NCBI RefSeq assembly: GCF_024494355.1
Contig: NZ_JAKNQY010000015.1
Coordinates: 1-64,000 of the forward strand
Direction: 5' to 3'
DNA from: Pseudomonas sp. Q11
GTDB lineage: Bacteria; Pseudomonadota; Gammaproteobacteria; Pseudomonadales; Pseudomonadaceae
DNA length: 64,000 nt
Shown: positions 19,165 through 27,456 of the stretch, in pieces
How positions within the stretch are numbered: the first letter of the stretch is position 1
Layout: each line of letters begins with the position of its first letter
Position numbers and translations under genes: made by a program
Notes under the pieces: generated by a model
What the model was told of the DNA's origin: nothing
Database searches by the model: none
The model's input: the letters and a program-made list of their open reading frames with translations, nothing else

Positions 19165-20100
19165 GTGGGGCGCGGTATTCAAGGTGGGCTCCTTCTCCAG
19201 GCACTCCACCAGATAATCAATGAACACCCGTAACTTGGGCGGCAGGTAGCGGGTTGGCGAATGCAGCAGCCACAAACCACCCTGGTAGGAGGCCAGAAAC
19301 GTCCAATCCGCCAGCACCTGTACGATCAACCCTTGCTCCAGCGCATGGCGGGCCGTGAAGTACGGCAAGCTGCCGATGCCAATGTCCTGCAAAACAGCCT
19401 CCAGCCGCACGCCCGTATGATTGGCGGCATAGCGCCCACGCACGCCGACGGTGACGGACCGGGTGCCTTTCCTGAGTTTCCAGCGAGCGTCGTGTGGGGT
19501 TTCTCCCAAGTAGATGCAGCTGTGCTCCAGCAGATCGTGGGGATGCTCGGGGATGCCGTGCTCGGCCAGGTAGCGCGGCGTGGCGCAGAGCAGGTGGTCA
19601 ATGGTCAATAGTTGACGTCCCACCAGCCCGACCGGCGGCTGGTCGGTGATCCGCAAAGCCAGGTCAACGTGATCGTCGATCAGATCGACCTGCCGATCTT
19701 CCAGCAGTAACTCCACATCGACCTTGGGATAGCGACGCAAAAACTCGGACATGTGGGGATGAATGACAAAGCGTCCTACCGCCTTGGGCACGCTGACCCG
19801 GATCCGCCCCTCGGCTTCATCGGTGAACTGGCCGCTGACTTCCATCACCGACCGAGCGGCGGCGACCATTTCCCGACAGCGCTTGAACACTTCTTCGCCA
19901 CCATCGCTCAAGCGCAGCTTGCGAGTGGTGCGTTGCAGCAATCGGGTCGCCAAGGCCTTTTCCAGACGAGAGATGCTGCGGCTGACAGCCGACGGTGACA
20001 AGCCTGACTGCCTGGCCGCTTCGGAGAAACTGCCGGTCTCCACGACCTTGACGAAAATGGCCATTTCGGCGAGCAAGGCCAGTGATTGATTTGTGCTCAT
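19144..20100 (-). CDS. LysR-family transcriptional regulator
   Basis: A 318-residue LysR regulator. The N-terminal winged helix-turn-helix (residues about 10-70) includes SFSEAARQSGLSPSAVSRSISRLEKAL, and the C-terminal part is a periplasmic-binding-protein-like effector domain of the CrgA subgroup type. It is divergent from the LysE-family exporter, the usual arrangement when a LysR protein controls its neighbour. The effector is unknown; an amino acid would fit a LysE target. Confidence 0.93.
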   Translation of the reverse strand: MSTNQSLALLAEMAIFVKVVETGSFSEAARQSGLSPSAVSRSISRLEKALATRLLQRTTRKLRLSDGGEEVFKRCREMVAAARSVMEVSGQFTDEAEGRIRVSVPKAVGRFVIHPHMSEFLRRYPKVDVELLLEDRQVDLIDDHVDLALRITDQPPVGLVGRQLLTIDHLLCATPRYLAEHGIPEHPHDLLEHSCIYLGETPHDARWKLRKGTRSVTVGVRGRYAANHTGVRLEAVLQDIGIGSLPYFTARHALEQGLIVQVLADWTFLASYQGGLWLLHSPTRYLPPKLRVFIDYLVECLEKEPTLNTAPHKKGPPD

Positions 20101-20130
20101 GAAGCAAAAGCCCTGTGTAATTTGAACGGA

Positions 20131-20181
20131 TTATCACCCGTTTTCACACAACTTATAATCCCGCACACATTCCGATGCGGG
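20131..20181 (+). promoter_or_regulatory. Putative sigma-70 promoter and dyad for the LysE gene
   Basis: TTATCA (20131-20136), a 17-bp spacer and a perfect TATAAT (20154-20159) form a promoter pointing at the LysE gene. CCCGCA (20160-20165) and TGCGGG (20176-20181) make a dyad exactly at the expected start site, a plausible operator. Binding by the divergent LysR protein is inference. Confidence 0.5.
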
Positions 20182-20262
20182 TATGAAATATCCGCGCCTG
20201 AGCCTTTTCTCTTTTTAATCGGTTATCGCCGCGATGCCTCGCCCTGACCGTTCGGAGTTGAA

Positions 20263-21183
20263 ATGCTATCCAGCTACGTTGGCGAATTCCTGGCCCTGGC
20301 CACCGTTCATTTTCTTGCGGTGGTCGCACCCGGTCCTGATTTCGCCGTGACGATCCGCCAAAGCGTTCGTTTTGGCCGCTGGGTCGGGATCTGCACAGCG
20401 TTGGGCATAGGCGCCGGCATCTCGGTGCATGTGATCTACACCTTACTTGGCGTGGGTGCGCTGATGCACACCTTCCCCTGGTTGCTGATGGTCGCCAAGG
20501 TGGTGGGCGGTGCCTACATTCTTTACCTGGGTGTCAGCCTGCTGCGCAGCCAACCCAAATCCACCCTTGAAGGCGAGCAAACCAACAATCAAACCACTGC
20601 CCGGCAAACGCCATTCAAAGCGTTTGTCACCGGGTTTCTGACCAACGCGACCAACCCGAAAGCCACGCTGTTTTTCCTGGCCATCTTCACCACGCTGATC
20701 AGCACCACCACACCGCTGCAGATCCAGGCCTTGTACGGGGTCTGGATGTGCCTGGTGAATGCACTGTGGTTTATCGTCGTCGCGTTGTTTTTTTCCAGCG
20801 CCCGGGTGCGGGAAGTGTTCATGCGCTTGGGACATTGGTTCGAACGGACCATGGGCGTGATCCTGATTCTGTTTGCTGGGCGGCTGATCCTTTCCCTGCG
20901 AATACGCCCACGAAACCGAACAAAAGACAAATTATTGACGGCTACTTTGCCGAGTTTTCCCCTCCCGTCACTTTTTAGTCGTTTTTTTCGTTTATGGCGT
21001 GGCGCTTTGCCATGCATGAACTACCTTCAGAAAGAAGCGGGCACGGCGGTGAATAAATCACCCCTCGGGCGACCTGATCAACCGGTCACCCTACTCGCCA
21101 CCCCGGTATCGCGGGGCTCAAAAGGTTTTTCGAAAGCTGCCTGCCATTCAGTCAGGCCGGTGGGATGCGCCCGCTCGCTTTAG
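20263..21183 (+). CDS. LysE/RhtB-family amino acid exporter with unusual C-terminal tail
   Basis: A 306-residue frame whose first ~212 residues are a normal LysE-family exporter with about six helices and the signatures VAPGPDFAVTIRQS and GFLTNATNPKATLFFLAIFTT. Family members end near residue 205-215, here around GRLILSL. The remaining ~94 residues, from about base 20899, are Ser/Arg/Pro-rich with no membrane helix or recognisable domain, and the DNA there contains hairpins that look intergenic. The normal stop codon seems to be lost, or the tail is an annotation artefact of an open frame. It is divergent from the LysR gene. Confidence 0.8.
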   Translation: MLSSYVGEFLALATVHFLAVVAPGPDFAVTIRQSVRFGRWVGICTALGIGAGISVHVIYTLLGVGALMHTFPWLLMVAKVVGGAYILYLGVSLLRSQPKSTLEGEQTNNQTTARQTPFKAFVTGFLTNATNPKATLFFLAIFTTLISTTTPLQIQALYGVWMCLVNALWFIVVALFFSSARVREVFMRLGHWFERTMGVILILFAGRLILSLRIRPRNRTKDKLLTATLPSFPLPSLFSRFFRLWRGALPCMNYLQKEAGTAVNKSPLGRPDQPVTLLATPVSRGSKGFSKAACHSVRPVGCARSL

Positions 21184-21248
21184 CGACGAGGCGCTCACCG
21201 CAGCCGCTCGATGAACGGGTGAAATACAAGGGGCAGCCCGGGCCCCTT

Positions 21249-21305
21249 AAGTGATCCGAGGCATCTGGTAAGCCTAGGACGGCCTCTCTGTCGAGGATCA
21301 CTTCA
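21249..21305 (+). promoter_or_regulatory. Leader hairpin covering the rcpA ribosome binding site
   Basis: AAGTGATCC (21249-21257) is a perfect complement of GGATCACTT (21295-21303), and inside it GAGGC (21258-21262) can pair with GCCTC (21282-21286). The 3' arm contains the Shine-Dalgarno sequence GAGGA and ends one base before the rcpA ATG. Folding would hide the ribosome binding site, so translational control is plausible. This is read from sequence; function is inference. Confidence 0.5.
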
Positions 21306-22528
21306 TGAGCTATCGTACCCTGCCCGCGTTAAAGCAATTGATTCATGGTCTGTTCTGGATGGGCCTAGGCCTGGAAGCGGCCCAGGCCGCCACGGCAAAT
21401 TGTGCTCAGTTGGACAATTTGCCAGCGACCTTCGAGGTTGGCCAAGGGCTCCAGAACGAACTGCGTATCCTGGCCCCCGTAACGAAGCTGGCGGTGGGCG
21501 ACCCGAAGATTGCCGACGTACAGCCCAGCGGCAGCGATGCCTTCATTCTCACGGGCCTGGCGCCCGGTGCCACCAGCCTGATGGTCTGGACGGCATGTTC
21601 AAAAATCCCCCGCCAGAGCATGATCTTCGTCAAAGGCAGGGCCACTACAGCACTGACCAGCGCAGCGAACGTCCCCTCCGAAGACCCTATGCTGCTCGCC
21701 CAGGTGCAGACCGACATCCGTTTCGTCGAAGTCAGCCGGACCAAGCTCAAGGAAGCCTCAACCTCTATTTTCGGTAGCCGTGGCAACTTCCTGTTCGGCG
21801 CGCCGAGAACCCTGCCCACCATCGGTGGCGTGGTCCGGCCGTCATTGCCGGTCAATAACGACATGTTCAACCTGTCCTTCGCCACCGGACAAACCCTGCT
21901 GATGATCAATGCGCTGGAAGGCAGCGGCTTCGCCTACACCCTGGCGCGGCCGAGTCTGGTGGCCCTGAGCGGGCAAAGCGCGAGCTTCCTGGCCGGCGGC
22001 GAAGTGCCAATCCCGGTGCCCAGCGCCGGCAGCGACAACGTGTCCATCGAGTACAAGGAATTCGGGATTCGTCTGACCTTGACGCCCACCGTCATCGGAA
22101 CAAACCGCATCATGCTCAAGGTGGCACCGGAAGTCAGTGAACTGGACTTCACCAACGCGGTGAACATCGCCGGCACGCTGGTTCCGGCGCTCACCGTACG
22201 CCGTACCGATACCAGTATCGCCCTGGCCGATGGCGAAAGCTTCGTCATCAGCGGCCTGATCAGTACGCGTAACGCCTCCCAGGTGAACAAATTGCCAGGG
22301 TTAGGTGATATTCCGATTCTCGGCGCGTTCTTTCGCGATAACTCCATCAATCGTGAAGAACGCGAGCTGCTGATGATCGTCACGCCGCACCTGGTCCAAC
22401 CCCTGGCCGCCGACGCACAACTGCCCACGTTGCCGGGCGAACAGCTGCGCAATTACGACCCCAGTTTCTACCGCATGTACTTCCTCGAAAACGGCGAGTT
22501 CGACAACCGTAACGGGCTGTCCCAATGA
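21305..22528 (+). CDS. rcpA: Tad secretin RcpA/CpaC
   Basis: A 407-residue outer-membrane secretin for Flp pilus export. A signal peptide ends near AAQA (about residue 28). A pilus-assembly N-terminal domain follows with LRILAPVTKLAVGDPKIADV, and a C-terminal secretin domain (about 170-380) includes ARPSLVALSGQSASFLAGGEVPIP-type sequence and GLGDIPILGAFFR. It is the first gene of the plus-strand half of the Tad locus, with tadD and a DUF3613 gene behind it. In the PAO1 locus as I recall it, rcpA sits in the same operon as rcpC and tadZ, so its position here is unusual. An RBS-masking hairpin precedes it. Confidence 0.93.
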   Translation: MSYRTLPALKQLIHGLFWMGLGLEAAQAATANCAQLDNLPATFEVGQGLQNELRILAPVTKLAVGDPKIADVQPSGSDAFILTGLAPGATSLMVWTACSKIPRQSMIFVKGRATTALTSAANVPSEDPMLLAQVQTDIRFVEVSRTKLKEASTSIFGSRGNFLFGAPRTLPTIGGVVRPSLPVNNDMFNLSFATGQTLLMINALEGSGFAYTLARPSLVALSGQSASFLAGGEVPIPVPSAGSDNVSIEYKEFGIRLTLTPTVIGTNRIMLKVAPEVSELDFTNAVNIAGTLVPALTVRRTDTSIALADGESFVISGLISTRNASQVNKLPGLGDIPILGAFFRDNSINREERELLMIVTPHLVQPLAADAQLPTLPGEQLRNYDPSFYRMYFLENGEFDNRNGLSQ

Positions 22529-22584
22529 GCCGGCGCCTGAAGTGCAAGCATCCACGTGTTCAACCTGATACGAGGGGACATTCA

Positions 22585-23295
22585 ATGAAAGCGGTGATCG
22601 CGATAGCCGCAACGGTGCTGCTGGTCGGCTGCGCCAGCAATGGCGTGGCTTCACGCCCGGCCAGTTGTGCCAAGCCCGGATCCGATCAGGAACTGGCGCT
22701 GAACCTGGCCGATGACATGGCCAATGATGGTCGTTTGTACGCCAGCCTGGCGAACCTTGAAGGTCTGCCGGAGGATCTGGTCCAGGTCCGCCTGCGCAAG
22801 GCGCGCGTGCTGCGCCTGATGGGACGTAACGAAGCAGAGCCGTTGTACCAGAGCCTGCTCGGCACTTGCCTGGCCGCCGATGGCGAGCATGGCCTCGGCC
22901 AGTTGGCTGCCGCCAGACATGATCATGCTGGCGCCACCGAACACCTTGAGCGCGCGGTGAAAATGTCCCCCACCGAAGGGAAAATCCGCAATGACCTGGG
23001 GGTTGTCTATCTCAATCAGCGACGGATCCCTGAAGCCCGCTTCGAGTTCATGACCGCCATGGAGCTCAGACAGTCAGACTCACTGGCCGCCTTCAACATG
23101 GTGACGCTGCTGATTTACCAGGACAACTGGAAGCAGGCAGCCGAACTCGCAAATATGGCCAACCTGAGCCCTAAACAAGTGGCCGATGCTCAAGCCCGGG
23201 CGGAAAAAATCAGAGGCTCGACCCCTACCGGGGTGACGTCACCCGCGAACCGTTTGACCGATATGGCCGACGCTTCATCCGATGCGGTCAAGTAG
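22585..23295 (+). CDS. tadD: TadD-like TPR lipoprotein
   Basis: A 236-residue lipoprotein. The ATG at 22585 starts a signal sequence with lipobox LVGC (Cys near residue 16). Tetratricopeptide-like helices follow, including AARHDHAGATEHLERAVKM and IRNDLGVVYLNQRRIPEARFEF. TadD is the pilotin-like TPR lipoprotein that helps the RcpA secretin assemble in the outer membrane. It follows rcpA by 56 bp. The open frame extends upstream to overlap rcpA, but the lipoprotein signal fixes the start. Confidence 0.9.
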   Translation: MKAVIAIAATVLLVGCASNGVASRPASCAKPGSDQELALNLADDMANDGRLYASLANLEGLPEDLVQVRLRKARVLRLMGRNEAEPLYQSLLGTCLAADGEHGLGQLAAARHDHAGATEHLERAVKMSPTEGKIRNDLGVVYLNQRRIPEARFEFMTAMELRQSDSLAAFNMVTLLIYQDNWKQAAELANMANLSPKQVADAQARAEKIRGSTPTGVTSPANRLTDMADASSDAVK

Positions 23296-23317
23296 AGCCT
23301 TACGAGGAGTCCAAGAG

Positions 23318-23587
23318 ATGAAAACCAGACAACTGTTGATCGTGTGCATGACTTGCCTGTCCACCACCGCCTGGGCCATTGAACCTGGCCCCTCTTCGGC
23401 CGCGCAACAGGGCACGGAGAGCTGGATGCAGTTGCAGATTCGCGGGGTGGTGGCCTCAACTCACCTGCAAACCGCCTCGGCCAGCGAACGCGAACTGGCC
23501 ATGCAGCGCTGGCTCAATAGTTTCAATTACCCGATCCCGGAATTCTTCGAACAGGACTCGGGAGGGGAAATCACCAGCAGCAACTGA
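23318..23587 (+). CDS. DUF3613 small exported protein of the Tad locus
   Basis: An 89-residue protein with a cleavable signal (MKTRQLLIVCMTCLSTTAWA, cut near residue 20) and a short periplasmic part containing ESWMQLQIRG and MQRWLNSFNYPIPEFF, which matches the DUF3613 family as I recall it. These genes are commonly linked to tad genes in Pseudomonas and relatives; no function is established. The ATG is 22 bp after the tadD stop with AGGAG just upstream, so the three plus-strand genes form one operon. Confidence 0.8.
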   Translation: MKTRQLLIVCMTCLSTTAWAIEPGPSSAAQQGTESWMQLQIRGVVASTHLQTASASERELAMQRWLNSFNYPIPEFFEQDSGGEITSSN

Positions 23588-23606
23588 CACACAGTGGAAA
23601 ACCAAT

Positions 23607-23674
23607 AGATCGCAGCCTTCGACAATCCCTACATCCGATCCGGGGTAGGCATTGTCGAAGGCTGCGATCTTTTG
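23607..23674. terminator. Long hairpin ending the rcpA-tadD-DUF3613 operon
   Basis: AGATCGCAGCCTTCGACAAT (23607-23626) is perfectly complementary to the 20 bases at 23651-23670, with an inner CCTAC/GTAGG pair and a following TTTT. It belongs by sequence to the GATCGCAGCC repeat family and is placed as a terminator. Confidence 0.7.
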
Positions 23675-23923
23675 GTTTGCCTTGCATCAGGTCGAGCGCC
23701 CCTGTTTGTGGCGAGGGATCTATCCCCGTTGGGTTGCCCCACCCAGGAAGCACATCCCCATTCAAACTGAGTCTTGCGCGGGGCCGGCCAGTGGGTGACA
23801 TACCGTATCCTGGTTTTCAGGACCGCTACGCGGCCCAACGGGGTAGTGTTCGGTTGGGTATGGACTTTGAGAGGGTGACCTTTGTGTGCCCGGCTGGGTG
23901 TTGGCTTTCAGGCAGTCATCATC
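23675..23923. other. Gap between the two convergent Tad halves, no gene seen
   Basis: The sequence contains degenerate GGCGAGGG...TCCC repeat fragments and the imperfect pair CCCGTTGGG / CCCAACGGG. Short frames here have no start context or recognisable product. I see nothing else. Confidence 0.5.
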
Positions 23924-24013
23924 GTGGCGAGGGAGCTTGCTCCCGCTCGGCTGCGTAGCAGCCGCAAAACGGGGCCGCTGCGCTGCTCGAGCGGGAGCAG
24001 GCTCCCTCGCCAC
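23924..24013. repeat. Inverted GTGGCGAGGGAGC repeat pair
   Basis: GTGGCGAGGGAGCTTGCTCC and GGAGCAGGCTCCCTCGCCAC form the outer arms, enclosing a short GC-rich loop. A single or degenerate copy of this family also occurs around 46460-46492 and 37127-37152. Confidence 0.8.
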
Positions 24014-24043
24014 AGGCTTGTCCAGATGGGGTCGTACGCGCCT

Positions 24044-25009
24044 CTACATATTTCCAAAGGCCCTGAACACACCAATCATGGCGGGGCCGATGGCGACCAG
24101 GAAGAAGCTTGGCCAGAGGCAGAAAATCAGCGGAAAGATCAGCTTGGTGCCGATTTTGGCGCCCATTTCCTCCGCCGCCTGGGTGCGCCGGTCACGAAAC
24201 TCATCGGCGTAGATGCGCAGGGTGTCGGCCACGCTGGTGCCGAAGCGGATGCTCTGGGCCAACAGGCTGACCAGGCCCTGGATATCGTCCAGGCCGGTGC
24301 GCAGGGCCAGTTGCTTGAGAGCATCGGTGCTGGTGATACCGGCGCGGATCTGCGCGTTCACCAGAGCCAGCTCTTCGGCCAGCTCAACCTGGCTGACCGA
24401 CATCTCTTCAGCCACCCGTTCTATGGTGGTGGGCAGGGCCAGGCCTGACTCGACGCACACCACCATCAGGTCCAGCGCATCGGGAAATGCCGCCCGCAGC
24501 CGGGCTTGTCGCGCCTGTTTGCGCTTGCCGACGTAAAGCGCCGGCAGCAGCCATCCAATACCCGCCATCAGCGTCGCCACCAGCAAACCGACAATCAGGG
24601 ACACCTTGATCAGCGGCAGTAGCAGCAACGTAACGCCAAGCAGCAGCAACGGCAGCATCAGGCGCACGGCCCAGTACATCTGCACCGCCGAGGCGGAACG
24701 GTAGCCGGCGTGTGTGAGCAGGGTCAGGGTGGCGCTGGCCTGGGTCGGGTCAGTCGCTGCGAAACGCTGGCCGACCCGTTCCAGCAAGAGTTGCAGGTTA
24801 CCTGGCGCCTCCTGCCCTTGCGTGCTGCCGGAATACCCCCGTTTGATCAACGCCAGGCGCCGTTGCACCGGGTCCTGCAGGCCCAGCATCAGCAGGATCA
24901 TGGCGACGACCGCCAGTACCGTACTGAGGCCGATCACGGCGATGAACAACAGCCGTGCCGCCTCCTCGTTTCCCGTAAACCGACTGAACAACCCGAGCAG
25001 AAAATCCAT
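24044..25009 (-). CDS. tadC: Tad inner-membrane platform protein TadC
   Basis: A 321-residue type II secretion F-domain protein with membrane helices near both ends and the conserved central segment ALDLMVVCVESGLALPTTIERVAEEM. TadB and TadC form the inner-membrane platform on which TadA drives pilin assembly. The ATG at 25009 (MDFLLGLFSRF) is preferred over an upstream in-frame start at 25030. It is the last gene of the minus-strand Tad operon, 27 bp after tadB. Confidence 0.92.
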   Translation of the reverse strand: MDFLLGLFSRFTGNEEAARLLFIAVIGLSTVLAVVAMILLMLGLQDPVQRRLALIKRGYSGSTQGQEAPGNLQLLLERVGQRFAATDPTQASATLTLLTHAGYRSASAVQMYWAVRLMLPLLLLGVTLLLLPLIKVSLIVGLLVATLMAGIGWLLPALYVGKRKQARQARLRAAFPDALDLMVVCVESGLALPTTIERVAEEMSVSQVELAEELALVNAQIRAGITSTDALKQLALRTGLDDIQGLVSLLAQSIRFGTSVADTLRIYADEFRDRRTQAAEEMGAKIGTKLIFPLIFCLWPSFFLVAIGPAMIGVFRAFGNM

Positions 25010-25036
25010 GACTGATACCTCTCGCCGCAAGGGCGC

Positions 25037-26023
25037 TTAAACCTGGATCCGGATGATTTTTCGTATCCAGAGAATCCCGAGCAACATGGCGCAGAACGCG
25101 CCGATGATCAGCTTGTGACCTATAGGGTCATTGATCAGCACCGGCATATAGCTGGGGCTGGTGAGCACAATGGCGATCGCCAGCACGAAGGGGATCGCCA
25201 CCAGTACCCAGGCCGACATGCGCCCTTCCGCCGACAGGGTCCGGATCTTGCGCTGGAAGCGGAAGCGCCCGCGGATCAAGCGGCTCAGGCGCTCCAGTAC
25301 TTCGGTCAGATTGCCACCGGTTTCGCGGTGGATAAGTATGGAGGTCACCAGCATCATCACCGTCATGCTCGGCATGCGTTCCAGGAGGCCGAGCATGGCC
25401 CGGCGCACATCGTTGCCATAGTTGATGTCGGCGAAGGTCATGCCGAACTCCTGGGCGACCGGGCCCTTATGCTCCTCGGCGACCAGACGCAGGGTTTCGT
25501 TGAACGGGTGCCCGGCGCGCAAGGCCCGGCACATGGCGTCCAGTGCATCCGGCAAACCTTCCTCGAAGGCGGCGAAACGCTTGTTACGGTCACGCATGAT
25601 TTTCAGCACCGGCAGCCAGGTCACCGCAAAGGCCACCAGCAGCGCCATCCACCATACCGGCCAGAACATCAGCACCACGGCACCGGCCGCCACGCCCAGG
25701 GCCAGCCCGAGCACCATCACCCGATAAGCCCGGTATTCGTGGCCGGCCTGCTCGATCAACTGAGTCAGGTTGGCCATGAACGGCAACTGTTCAAGCCGGG
25801 CTTCCAGGGGTGACAGGCGCGTCAGGTACTTCTGCCGCAATACGGTCTGCATGTTGGGCAGATGGTTGGCTTTCTCCAGCACATGCAGGCGCCCACGGAT
25901 GCGCTTGCGCATTTTGCCGGCCTCGCCGAACACCGGCACCACCACGCCTTGGGACAGAAGGAAGACGGCGATGAACACCATGGCGAGAAAAATCAGGATG
26001 AACTCACTGGGGATGTTGTTCAT
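25037..26023 (-). CDS. tadB: Tad inner-membrane platform protein TadB
   Basis: A 328-residue F-domain protein with an N-terminal helix ([20 protein letters not shown]), two central helices and C-terminal helices. The conserved segment [25 protein letters not shown] and [19 protein letters not shown] are typical of TadB. The ATG at 26023 overlaps the tadA stop by four bases. Works with TadC and the TadA ATPase at the inner membrane. Confidence 0.93.
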   Translation of the reverse strand: MNNIPSEFILIFLAMVFIAVFLLSQGVVVPVFGEAGKMRKRIRGRLHVLEKANHLPNMQTVLRQKYLTRLSPLEARLEQLPFMANLTQLIEQAGHEYRAYRVMVLGLALGVAAGAVVLMFWPVWWMALLVAFAVTWLPVLKIMRDRNKRFAAFEEGLPDALDAMCRALRAGHPFNETLRLVAEEHKGPVAQEFGMTFADINYGNDVRRAMLGLLERMPSMTVMMLVTSILIHRETGGNLTEVLERLSRLIRGRFRFQRKIRTLSAEGRMSAWVLVAIPFVLAIAIVLTSPSYMPVLINDPIGHKLIIGAFCAMLLGILWIRKIIRIQV

Positions 26024-27453
26024 GACGACCGGGCCTCCATCCACTCAGGGCGGAACAGGGTCAGCGGCAACTCGATGCCGCGCCTGGCCAACACATCGCG
26101 AAAGGCCGGGATCATGCCGCTGGGCCGATAATCCCCCAGCACCTCGCCGTTTTCACCGATGCCTTGGCGCGAAAAGGAGAAAATTTCGGTCATGGTGATG
26201 ATCTCTCCTTCCATGCCATTGATCTCCTGCATGCTCACCACCCGTCGTTTGCCGTCTTCTTGACGCTCCAGTTGGATCACCACATCGATGGCGGAGGCAA
26301 TTTGTTGACGCATGGCCTTGATCGGAAAAGTTGCGCCGGTCATCGACACCATGTTCTCGATTCGCCCCAACGCATCACGCGCTGTATTGGCGTGGATCGT
26401 GGTCAGGGAGCCGTCGTGACCGGTGTTCATGGCGGTGAGCATGTCCAGCGCTTCAGCGCCGCGCACTTCGCCGATGACAATGCGGTCCGGTCGCATCCGC
26501 AGGCTGTTGCGCACCAGCTCCCGCTGACTCACCTCGCCGCGCCCCTCGATGTTCGAAGGACGGGTTTCCAGGCGTACCACGTGAGGTTGCTGCAGCTGCA
26601 GTTCGGCCGAATCCTCGATGGTGACGATGCGTTCGTTGTGGGGGATGAAACTGGACAGCACGTTGAGCATGGTGGTCTTGCCGCTGCCGGTGCCGCCGGA
26701 AATCAGCACGTTCAAGCGCCCACGGACAATCGCCTTGAGCAACAAGGCAATGGCCGGGGTCATGGTGCCAACCTGGATCAGGCTGTCGGTATTGAGCAGG
26801 TCGATCGCAAAGCGACGGATCGACATGCTCGGACCGTCGATGGCCAGTGGCGGGATGATTGCGTTGACCCGTGAGCCGTCCTTGAGACGGGCATCCACCA
26901 GAGGTGACGACTCATCGATACGCCGCCCCAGGCTGGAGACGATGCGATCAATGATGTTCAGCAAATGCTGGTCGTCGCGAAAGCGCACGTCGGTTCTTTG
27001 CAGCTTGCCGAAGCGTTCGACATAGACCGAGGCAAAACCGTTGACCAGGATATCGGACACGCTATGGTCGGCCAGCAATGGTTCCAAAGGCCCCAGACCG
27101 AGCACTTCGTCGGTGATCTGCTTGATGATCAACTGACGGCTGGCAGAGCTTACCGGCGCCGAATGCTCATCGAGCAAACGCAGGCAGATATCACGTATCT
27201 GCCTCGTGGCTTCGGCCTGCTCGAGAGAGTCGAGCAAGGACAGGTCCATGACCTTGAGCAGCTGCTGGTAGATTTTTTCTCGCCACTGGGCCTCCACCGG
27301 GGTCACCTGGCTTCGGGTTTCGTAGAGCACGTCGGGGATGGCATGCTCCCAGGCCATCAATTGCTGGGTGGGATCCGGCAGGCTGTCGCCAGCCAGCTCA
27401 ATGGCAGGTTTACCGGACTGTTTACGCAAGCGGTTGCGGAAGTCGCTGATCAT
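26020..27453 (-). CDS. tadA: TadA/CpaF-family secretion ATPase
   Basis: A 477-residue cytoplasmic hexameric ATPase powering Flp pilus assembly. An N-terminal domain leads to Walker A GGTGSGKT (residues 253-260), Asp box region around [16 protein letters not shown], Walker [10 protein letters not shown] (324-332) and His box [12 protein letters not shown] (345-356). All catalytic boxes are intact. It follows tadZ by three bases and overlaps tadB by four. Confidence 0.96.
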   Translation of the reverse strand: MISDFRNRLRKQSGKPAIELAGDSLPDPTQQLMAWEHAIPDVLYETRSQVTPVEAQWREKIYQQLLKVMDLSLLDSLEQAEATRQIRDICLRLLDEHSAPVSSASRQLIIKQITDEVLGLGPLEPLLADHSVSDILVNGFASVYVERFGKLQRTDVRFRDDQHLLNIIDRIVSSLGRRIDESSPLVDARLKDGSRVNAIIPPLAIDGPSMSIRRFAIDLLNTDSLIQVGTMTPAIALLLKAIVRGRLNVLISGGTGSGKTTMLNVLSSFIPHNERIVTIEDSAELQLQQPHVVRLETRPSNIEGRGEVSQRELVRNSLRMRPDRIVIGEVRGAEALDMLTAMNTGHDGSLTTIHANTARDALGRIENMVSMTGATFPIKAMRQQIASAIDVVIQLERQEDGKRRVVSMQEINGMEGEIITMTEIFSFSRQGIGENGEVLGDYRPSGMIPAFRDVLARRGIELPLTLFRPEWMEARSS

Positions 27454-27456
27454 GGG

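Noticed and set aside
20990-21020. Sigma-54-like sequence upstream of rcpA (TGGCGT...TTGCC)
   Set aside because: The spacing between the GG and GC elements is one base too long for a functional -24/-12 promoter.
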